Of a stretch of 33,291 nucleotides of DNA, positions 26,567 through 33,291 are shown one piece after another (the stretch's first letter is position 1; each line of letters begins with the position of its first letter). A program made the position numbers and the translations under genes. This DNA is from Candidatus Nomurabacteria bacterium (GTDB lineage: Bacteria > Patescibacteriota > Minisyncoccia > Phycocordibacterales > UBA9973). The notes under the pieces are model-generated. The model searched no databases, was not told the origin of the DNA, and saw only the letters and a program-made list of their open reading frames with translations. The DNA lies in assembly GCA_943350875.1 (NCBI GenBank), contig CALRAL010000002.1, positions 1 to 33,291 on the forward strand. The letters are read 5' to 3'.

Positions 26567-27136
26567 ATGCAATTTGATCAAAATATTCAGGATAATGAAA
26601 AGTTAGTAGAAGTTTTAAAAAGTGGTGGCATAGCTGTGATACCAACTGATACTATTTATGGCATGGTAGGGAAGGCATTAGAGCCGAAAACAGTTCAACA
26701 CATTTATGAAATAAGGAAAAGAAATCTGTCTAAGCCCTGTATTATCCTCATCGGGAGTATGGATGATTTAGAAAAGTTTTATATTGTTCTAAATGAAGAG
26801 CAAAAAGAAGAAATTAAAAAATATTGGCCTGGTGCTGTGAGTATTGTTTTTGATTGTGATAATAAAAATTTAGAATATTTACATTGTGCGACTAATAGCC
26901 TTGCTTTGCGTTTACCGAGAAATAAAAACCTACAAAGTTTATTAAACAAAGTTGGCCCACTTATTGCTCCTTCGGCTAATACGGAGGCGTTGCCTCCGTC
27001 TGAAAATATAAATCAAGCTCAAAAATATTTTGGAGATAAGGTAGATCTGTATCTAGATGGGGGAAAAATCACAAGCAAATCATCAAAAATAGTGCGATTG
27101 CATAAAGACGGCTCTGTGGATATACTTAGGGAATAA
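26567..27136 (+). CDS. tsaC: L-threonylcarbamoyladenylate synthase (Sua5/YciO/YrdC family)
   Basis: Start corrected from 26522 (inside tRNA-His). GGIAVIPTDTIYGMVGKA, KRNLSKPCIILI, NSLALRLPRN, PLIAPSANTE. Confidence 0.92.
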   Translation: MQFDQNIQDNEKLVEVLKSGGIAVIPTDTIYGMVGKALEPKTVQHIYEIRKRNLSKPCIILIGSMDDLEKFYIVLNEEQKEEIKKYWPGAVSIVFDCDNKNLEYLHCATNSLALRLPRNKNLQSLLNKVGPLIAPSANTEALPPSENINQAQKYFGDKVDLYLDGGKITSKSSKIVRLHKDGSVDILRE

Positions 27137-27155
27137 TACTAACTATATAAATTAT

Positions 27156-27686
27156 ATGTCTCAAAATCATGTTTCATTTCTAAAATCATTATTTGGTGAA
27201 AGAGAAGAATCAAAAAGTACAATATTAAAGAGTATTAAGTCAAAATTTGATGCTAAGAGGACAAAAATGGAAAAAGTGGCAGATTGGATGACCTCACATT
27301 TTGGTAGTAATACTTTTTTAGCTTTAAACACTTTTTTGTTTCTTGGGTGGATCCTTATCAACACTAACACTATAGAATGGCTAGATGCTTTTGACCCTTA
27401 TCCTTTTAATCTTTTAACGAATATAGTTTCACTTGAGGCGATTTTTCTTGCGATCTTTGTCCTTATTTCTCAAAATCGTATGACTAAGATAGATGACCTT
27501 AGAGAGGAAACTCATTTACAGTTAAACCTTATCTCTGAACGAGAAATAACCAAAATTATAAAAATGATGGCCTTACTTTTAGATAAACAGGGTATAGATT
27601 TATCGCAAGATACAGAATTGAGACAAATGATCCGTCCAGTAAGTGAAGAAGAAATAGAAAAGAGATTAGAGAAAGAAATTCTATGA
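27156..27686 (+). CDS. DUF1003 family membrane protein
   Basis: 176 aa; FLALNTFLFLGWILINT...FDPYPFNLLTNIVSLEAIFLAIFVLISQNRM. Confidence 0.9.
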   Translation: MSQNHVSFLKSLFGEREESKSTILKSIKSKFDAKRTKMEKVADWMTSHFGSNTFLALNTFLFLGWILINTNTIEWLDAFDPYPFNLLTNIVSLEAIFLAIFVLISQNRMTKIDDLREETHLQLNLISEREITKIIKMMALLLDKQGIDLSQDTELRQMIRPVSEEEIEKRLEKEIL

Positions 27687-28753
27687 AGATTTTAGAAAAC
27701 TATGATTTGACTCCACTAAACACCTTTGGAATGCGAGCCCGAGCTCGTTTTTTTGTTGAGGTAAACAATGAATCTGATTTAAAAGAACTTTTTTTATTTC
27801 CAGAATTCAAAAATAACAGTAAGATGTTTTTAGGCGGTGGAAGTAATGTCTTGTTTACAAATGATTTTGATGGAATAATTGTTTTGAATAAATTAAAAGG
27901 CGTAGATATCTTAAGGGAAGACAACAAGAATGTATTCATAAGGTCAATGGGAGGAGAAATATGGCATAACCTAGTGTCTTTTACTGTAGAAAAAGGGTAT
28001 TGGGGTATAGAGAATCTGGCTTTGATTCCGGGTACAGTCGGAGCAGCCCCGATGCAGAATATAGGGGCTTATGGAGTGGAGTTAAAAGATATACTAGAAA
28101 ATGTGGAAGTTTTTGAGATAGAAACTGGAGCGAAAAAAGTCTTTAAAAAAACTGAATGTGAGTTTGGTTATAGGGATAGTGTTTTCAAAAGTAAATTTAA
28201 AGGAAAATATTTTATCTCAGCCATAACTTTACAATTAAGTAAAATTCCAAAACCTAATATTTCTTATAAATTTCTTAGAGAATATTTGGAGAGTAATAAA
28301 ATTATAGTTAAAAATTCTAAAGCTTCGCCCGTAGCATCGCCCATAAGGCTACAGCCGAGGGATGTTGCCGATGCAGTGGCAGAAATAAGGAGGAGTAAAT
28401 TGCCGGATCCGAAAGTTATCGGCAATGCTGGAAGTTTTTTCAAGAATGTTTTTTTATCGGAAGTTAAAATAAAAATTCTTTTAGAAAAATTCCCTGATAT
28501 GCCGATATTTAAAGAAAATGAAGTAGTTAAAATACCATCTGCATGGTTGATAGAACATTGTGGTCCCAAAGATGGAATAAGTTGGAAAGGATACAAGGAA
28601 GGGAGTGTAGGAGTGCATATAAAACAAGCTCTCGTGTTAGTGCATTATGGTGGTGGAACTGGATTAGAAGTAAAAAATCTAGCAGAAAAAATAATATCTT
28701 CCGTCTATGATAAATTCGGCATAAAGATGGAAACGGAAGTGAACATAATTTGA
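27683..28753 (+). CDS. murB: UDP-N-acetylmuramate dehydrogenase
   Basis: 356 aa; LTPLNTFGMRARARFFVEV, LGGGSNVLF, LALIPGTVGAAPMQNIGAYGVEL, SKLPDPKVIGNAGSFFKN. Confidence 0.95.
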   Translation: MKILENYDLTPLNTFGMRARARFFVEVNNESDLKELFLFPEFKNNSKMFLGGGSNVLFTNDFDGIIVLNKLKGVDILREDNKNVFIRSMGGEIWHNLVSFTVEKGYWGIENLALIPGTVGAAPMQNIGAYGVELKDILENVEVFEIETGAKKVFKKTECEFGYRDSVFKSKFKGKYFISAITLQLSKIPKPNISYKFLREYLESNKIIVKNSKASPVASPIRLQPRDVADAVAEIRRSKLPDPKVIGNAGSFFKNVFLSEVKIKILLEKFPDMPIFKENEVVKIPSAWLIEHCGPKDGISWKGYKEGSVGVHIKQALVLVHYGGGTGLEVKNLAEKIISSVYDKFGIKMETEVNII

Positions 28754-28793
28754 TTTATTTTCCTCTCTTTTTGTGATACAATGAAGTTAAATT

Positions 28794-28836
28794 CTCCTCT
28801 TTGAGGAGTACCCGAAGGGGGAGGTGGAAGTATTCG
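28794..28836. repeat. REP-like compound hairpin in the murB-FKBP intergenic region
   Basis: CTCCTC-ttt-GAGGAG followed by CCCGAAGGGGGAGGTGG; GC-rich against an AT-rich flank. Right boundary approximate. Confidence 0.55.
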
Positions 28837-28868
28837 GGGAATTATTAGTTGATTAATCGTATATCAAA

Positions 28869-29363
28869 ATGAATAAAGGTAATATGGTTATTTGGTTTTT
28901 AATAGTAGTGGTCGTGGTAGTAGCGCTTATTTTTTTCAGTGGTAAAAAGGGAGATAATTATTCTCCAAAAAATGAAGTAGGCGATGTCAGCCAAAATACA
29001 AATATGGAAAACACAAAACAATTAGAAGGAGTGAAAGTGACAATCTTAAAAGAGGGTAATGGAGTAGAAGCAAAAGTTGGGGATACTGTCTCGATGAATT
29101 ACACTGGTACACTCTTAGATGGAACTGTTTTTGATTCAAATGTTCTTCCAAAATTTGGCCATGTAGAGCCATTTGAATTCACTTTGGGGCAGAATAATGT
29201 GATTCAAGGTTGGGAGATAGGAGTCTTGGGAATGAAAGTAGGAGAGAAAAGGAAATTAGAAATAAAATCTGATTATGCGTATGGGGCACGTGGGGCAGGA
29301 GCGTCGATTCCTCCAAATGCAGATCTGAATTTTGAAGTAGAACTTTTAGTTATTAAAAAATAA
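28869..29363 (+). CDS. Membrane-anchored FKBP-type peptidyl-prolyl isomerase
   Basis: 164 aa; VGDTVSMNYTGTLLDGTVFDSN...FEFTLGQNNVIQGWEIGVLGMKVGEKRKLEIKSDYAYGARGAGASIPPNADLNFEVELL. Confidence 0.95.
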   Translation: MNKGNMVIWFLIVVVVVVALIFFSGKKGDNYSPKNEVGDVSQNTNMENTKQLEGVKVTILKEGNGVEAKVGDTVSMNYTGTLLDGTVFDSNVLPKFGHVEPFEFTLGQNNVIQGWEIGVLGMKVGEKRKLEIKSDYAYGARGAGASIPPNADLNFEVELLVIKK

Positions 29364-29396
29364 AAATTAACAGGTCTTGCCTGTTAGAATTAAAAT

Positions 29397-30185
29397 ATGG
29401 ACTTAACACAAGAATACAAAAAATCATTGTTTAAATTAGGAATAGTTTTAGGGATTTTAATGTCTGTGTATTTTGCTGTCAAAATCATTTCTGATTTGAA
29501 ATCTTACGATACCATCGGTAGCTCGAATATAAATAGTATGTCTTTTTCTGGACATGGGGAGGTGAAAGCAGTACCAGATATTGCAAATATTTCTTTTACT
29601 TTGAAACAAGAATCTAAAACAGTAAAAGAAGCGCAGGGTATAGTGACGGGGATAGAAACAAAAGTACTTAAATTCTTGAGTGATAGCAAAATAGATACAA
29701 AAGATATAAAAACTACAAATTCCTCTTTTTATCCAAAGTATGATTATAGCAATTATTGTGCCAATGCTTATCCACATCCTTGCGACCCATCAAAGCCTAA
29801 AATAACAGGTTATGAAGTTTCTGAAGCCATCAATGTAAAAATCAGAAATACAGGTGATGTTGGCAAAATTATTGATGAATTAGGGAAACTTGGTGTGTCA
29901 GAACTCTCTGGTCCGAATTTTGTTATAGACAAAGAAGATGCTTTGAAAGCAGAAGCTAGAAAGAATGCCATAGATGATGCGAAAGAAAAAGCAGAGAAAC
30001 TGGCCAAAGACTTAGGAATTCGTTTAGGAAAGATAACGAGCTTTAATGAAAATGGCAATTATCCTATGCCTATGATGTATGCTGAAGGTGCGATGTCAAA
30101 ATCTGCCGATACTAGGACGCCAAGTATCCCAAAAGGAGAGAACACCATTTCTTCTGATGTGACGATAACATACGAAATACGATAG
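29397..30185 (+). CDS. SIMPL domain (DUF541) protein
   Basis: 262 aa; SFSGHGEVKAVPDIANISFTLKQESKTVKEAQ...AEARKNAIDDAKEKAEKLAKDLGIRLGKITSFNE. Confidence 0.92.
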   Translation: MDLTQEYKKSLFKLGIVLGILMSVYFAVKIISDLKSYDTIGSSNINSMSFSGHGEVKAVPDIANISFTLKQESKTVKEAQGIVTGIETKVLKFLSDSKIDTKDIKTTNSSFYPKYDYSNYCANAYPHPCDPSKPKITGYEVSEAINVKIRNTGDVGKIIDELGKLGVSELSGPNFVIDKEDALKAEARKNAIDDAKEKAEKLAKDLGIRLGKITSFNENGNYPMPMMYAEGAMSKSADTRTPSIPKGENTISSDVTITYEIR

Positions 30186-30206
30186 AAATAAAAATTCATA
30201 TTTATC

Positions 30207-30238
30207 CACAAAATCCCCTAAAAACAGGGGATTTTGTG
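30207..30238 (+). terminator. Strong hairpin terminator
   Basis: CACAAAATCCCCT-aaaaac-AGGGGATTTTGTG, perfect 13-bp stem just after the SIMPL gene. Confidence 0.8.
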
Positions 30239-30254
30239 TTACAATTACAAGGTG

Positions 30255-33200
30255 ATGTTTCCAAATATGTGGAGAAAATTAATAAATGTTTTCAAAAATA
30301 AACTCTTTTTTGCAGGATTTTTATTCTTGGTCATTTTTCCTATATCTTTTGTTTTTGCTTCATTTAGTCCGAGTGATAATATCACAGATCCAAACTGTAC
30401 ACACAGTGATCCAACATGTTATGTGACTCCTTTTGACGCACCGGCAACCTTTACCACTCTTAATGTTGGAGATATAGCAACTAGAGGAATTCTTTCTTTG
30501 TTTGGTAGTAGTAGTGGACAAATAGTTATTCAACCAGCAAGTAATGCTGGAGACTATATTTTGATTTTACCGTCAGGGCTTGGAGCTTCTGACCAGTTTT
30601 TACAAACTGATGGTAATGGTGTTTTAACTTGGGCAACTCCAACAGGAATTGGAGATATATTTGGTCCTAGTTCGGCTGTAGCAAACAGTATTGCTTTTTT
30701 TGATGGTACTTCAGGTAAATTAATAAAAGATTCTGCTGGACTTGATTTTGCACTGAATCAGAATTCTGTAGCCTCTTTTACTTCTATCAATGCTGGAGCA
30801 GTAGCAAATACTTTGTATTTGAAACAAGGAAAAGTAGGTATCGGTACGACTACACCAAGCGCTAAACTTTCAGTAGTTGACGATGGGGGTGGCTATATAC
30901 CATTTACTTTGGATAATGGTAATAGCGGTTTGGATTTCTTAATAACTGATGAAAATCCAAATGGATATGCAGCAAGACAGAGTTCGTTAGGTTTTGTTAG
31001 TGGAGAAGTTTTTATAAAGTATGGGGCTGGAGATAATGAATGGGGTCGGATTGTGAGAGAAGATAATAGTGGGAATGTAAATTTTACGGCTGTTGATTCT
31101 ACTGGTAATGTGGCTATATCGACTGGAGCTTTGATTTTAGCTGGAACTACACGTATTACCAACAATGGAGTAGGTAGCTTTATCACTGGTACAACTATTG
31201 GGACACAGACTTTTAGCACAAATAATATCACTGATTCAGGAATATTAACTATCTCTAGCGGTACGGCTTCAGCGTTGACTATAAATTCTGGTACTACTGG
31301 TACTATAAATATTGGTACTGACGCTTCAGCTGAGAGTATAAATATAGGTACTACTGGAGTAACAGTAAAGACTATAACAGTGGGGAATACAAATACTACT
31401 TCTACGACAAATATTCAATCTGGTTCGGGAGGAATTAAATTAAATGTTTCAGTAAATCAACCTACAAATATCAATACCGGTTCTTCGGGTACTGTCACCA
31501 TCGGTAGTGGCTCAGCAGTGTTAGCTGTAGACACTAGTACTATAGATATTACAGCTGGAGCATTGACTGGAGTGACAGGTATCACTATGGCTAGTGGTAA
31601 CTTTTCTCAATCTGGTGCTGGTACTTTTGGTACTGGCACAGGTGCAGTGTCGATCAATGGTACTGCTACTATTGCCCCAGGTAAGAATCTGATTTTTGCT
31701 GGAACTTCTCCAAATATTTCTGTCGCTAATACTGGTACTCTGAATATTACTGATGGGACAAATAATCTTTTAACTATTGCAGATGCTGGTACTACTGGCA
31801 ATGTATCTGTATCTGGAACTTTTGGTGTCGGGGCTGTTGCATCTAATGTTGTTTTGAATATAAATAGTGATATAGGTATTACAACAGGGGATGTTTTTGG
31901 TTTAAAATCAGTCCCAATTGTAGCTACAGATGCAGAAGATATTGGTCAAACATTGTATGGTGGATATTTTGCTCCTGTCGCTAGTGGTGTAAATGGTTTT
32001 AGTTCTGTTGTAGGTTTGTATGCAACTGCAAATGGTGGTTTTGGTGGTAATTATGCTGCTATATTTGATGCTGGTAATGTAGGTATTGGTACCACCAATC
32101 CTGAATCAAAATTACACATTACTGGTGGAAATGTTATTTTAGGATCATTTAATGGTTCTACTGCAGCTAGTATCCAACTACGAGAAGGTGATTCAAATGG
32201 AGTCGAATATATAGGGATAAAAGCTCCAAATTCAATTGGAACTTCTGTTACCTTTACTTTACCATCTACAGATGGAACAGTTGGGCAAGTACTCTCGACC
32301 AATGGCTCTGGTACTCTCTCTTGGTCTGCGAACTCTGCATCCGGAATGAGTAATCCTATGACGACTGTCGGAGATCTTATTTATGCATCCACAACAGCAT
32401 CACCTGCTACTCCAGCTAGATTAAGCATTGGTACAGCAGGGCAGTGTTTGGTAGTGTCTGGAGGATTACCAGTTTGGGGTTCTTGCACAGGTTCTTCTGC
32501 AGCTGATGGTTTAGATACTCAAATCCAATTTAATAATAATGGTTCTTTTGGTGCATCTTCGGATTTTATATGGAATTATACTAATAAAAAATTGTCTATT
32601 ACCGGAAGCACTAGTCCTGGAATTAAAACTTCTCTAGAATTACTTAGTGCTAATACAGGCACAGGTGATGCCAATAAATTTACAATTGGTAATAATGCAT
32701 CTACAAGTACTCTCTCCTTTATAGTTAATAGTAGTAACTTTACTAATGGAGGGAGTGCACAAAATTATGCTTATATTTATAATACACAAAATGCGCCTTT
32801 GATTTTAGGAACACAAAGTATAGCTAGAATTACAATTGCAGGTTCAGGAGCTGTGACTATTGGTGGTGCTACTACTTTATCTTCTACTCTTACTGCGGGT
32901 GCCACAACGTTAGCTTCCGTTAATGTTACTAACAATGCTACTGTTGGTACTCTCAGTGTCACCGGTATTGCAACACTTTCTTTTAATGCTTCTATCGGTG
33001 GTACACTTGGAGTTACCGGTGATACGACACTATCTACATTATCTACTTCTGGTTTAGCTACTCTCTCTTCACTCACTGTTACTAACAATGCTTCTATCAG
33101 TGGTACACTTAACGTCCCCACTGGCGCCACCACTTTGGCTGGTCTTACCGCTGGAGCTTCTACTCTCTCTTCACTCACTGTTACTAACAATGCTTCTATC

Positions 33201-33291
33201 GGTGGTACACTTAACGTCCCCACTGGCGCCACCACTTTGGTTGGTCTTACCGCTGGAGCTTCTACTCTCTCTTCACTCACTGTTACTAACA
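30255..33291 (+). CDS. Giant secreted phage-tail-fibre-like repeat protein; 3' end outside the window
   Basis: Open from ATG 30255 to the window end with no stop (>1012 codons), so absent from the ORF track. MFPNMWRKLINVFKNKLFFAGFLFLVIFPISFVFASFSPSDNITDPNCTHSDPTCYV...GKVGIGTTTPSAKLSV...GNVGIGTTNPESKLHITGG...PMTTVGDLIYASTTASPATPARLSIGTAGQCLVV... Confidence 0.9.
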   Translation, partial: MFPNMWRKLINVFKNKLFFAGFLFLVIFPISFVFASFSPSDNITDPNCTHSDPTCYVTPFDAPATFTTLNVGDIATRGILSLFGSSSGQIVIQPASNAGDYILILPSGLGASDQFLQTDGNGVLTWATPTGIGDIFGPSSAVANSIAFFDGTSGKLIKDSAGLDFALNQNSVASFTSINAGAVANTLYLKQGKVGIGTTTPSAKLSVVDDGGGYIPFTLDNGNSGLDFLITDENPNGYAARQSSLGFVSGEVFIKYGAGDNEWGRIVREDNSGNVNFTAVDSTGNVAISTGALILAGTTRITNNGVGSFITGTTIGTQTFSTNNITDSGILTISSGTASALTINSGTTGTINIGTDASAESINIGTTGVTVKTITVGNTNTTSTTNIQSGSGGIKLNVSVNQPTNINTGSSGTVTIGSGSAVLAVDTSTIDITAGALTGVTGITMASGNFSQSGAGTFGTGTGAVSINGTATIAPGKNLIFAGTSPNISVANTGTLNITDGTNNLLTIADAGTTGNVSVSGTFGVGAVASNVVLNINSDIGITTGDVFGLKSVPIVATDAEDIGQTLYGGYFAPVASGVNGFSSVVGLYATANGGFGGNYAAIFDAGNVGIGTTNPESKLHITGGNVILGSFNGSTAASIQLREGDSNGVEYIGIKAPNSIGTSVTFTLPSTDGTVGQVLSTNGSGTLSWSANSASGMSNPMTTVGDLIYASTTASPATPARLSIGTAGQCLVVSGGLPVWGSCTGSSAADGLDTQIQFNNNGSFGASSDFIWNYTNKKLSITGSTSPGIKTSLELLSANTGTGDANKFTIGNNASTSTLSFIVNSSNFTNGGSAQNYAYIYNTQNAPLILGTQSIARITIAGSGAVTIGGATTLSSTLTAGATTLASVNVTNNATVGTLSVTGIATLSFNASIGGTLGVTGDTTLSTLSTSGLATLSSLTVTNNASISGTLNVPTGATTLAGLTAGASTLSSLTVTNNASIGGTLNVPTGATTLVGLTAGASTLSSLTVTN
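33060..33291 (+). repeat. 102-bp (34-aa) tandem repeat
   Basis: Unit ACTCTCTCTTCACTCACTGTTACTAACAATGCTTCTATC(A/G)GTGGTACACTTAACGTCCCCACTGGCGCCACCACTTTGG(C/T)TGGTCTTACCGCTGGAGCTTCT begins at 33060, 33162 and 33264; truncated by the window end. Confidence 0.92.

Noticed and set aside
29368-29386. TAACAGG-tcttg-CCTGTTA hairpin before the SIMPL gene
   Set aside because: Only 7 bp with no U-tract and adjacent to the next start codon; could be a weak terminator but not convincing.
30893-33280. Minus-strand ORFs opposite the giant protein (e.g. the VEAPAVRP..KVVAPVGTLSVP repeats at 32777-33280)
   Set aside because: Antisense shadows of the repetitive plus-strand reading frame; the Pro/Val-rich composition is the complement of Thr/Gly/Ser codons.
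1-33291. CRISPR arrays, rRNA genes, transposases or prophage structural modules
   Set aside because: Looked for but none recognised; the 102-bp repeats at the right edge are coding tandem repeats, not CRISPR.

Overview
AT-rich window whose gene repertoire and small, tightly packed operons look like a Candidate Phyla Radiation (Patescibacteria, Parcubacteria-like) bacterium; this affiliation is inferred from gene content only. Most of the window is ordinary housekeeping or envelope genes: ruvX, pilM/pilN/pilO-like, pyrD, MacA/MacB-like ABC export, an rluA-family gene, rplS, tsaC/sua5, murB, FKBP, SIMPL, mscL, DUF389, DUF1003 and five tRNAs (Ser, Val, Arg, Leu, His). Stand-out items: (1) a copper/thiol-redox island on the minus strand (about 10.2-17.25 kb) with CsoR, CopA, DUF1573, a CcdA-like protein, HMA-SafE, a cupredoxin and three uncharacterised Cys/Met/His-bearing proteins, headed by a promoter whose 17-bp spacer falls almost exactly on a perfect 18-bp CsoR-type palindrome; (2) a ~100-bp compound palindromic element inserted in frame in an RluA pseudouridine synthase gene, with weaker GC-rich palindromic segments in tsaC and murB; (3) a T9SS-type C-terminal sorting domain at the left edge, unexpected in a CPR background; (4) an open-ended secreted protein (>1012 aa, missing from the supplied ORF track because it has no stop) with phage-tail-fibre-like motifs and exact 102-bp tandem repeats; (5) a degraded DUF1761-like remnant; (6) a tRNA-His with an aberrant T-loop; (7) two protein start codons exactly 6 nt after tRNA 3' ends; (8) a perfect 34-bp palindrome; (9) a Cys-rich, duplicated zinc-ribbon protein. 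No CRISPR array, rRNA or transposase was seen.
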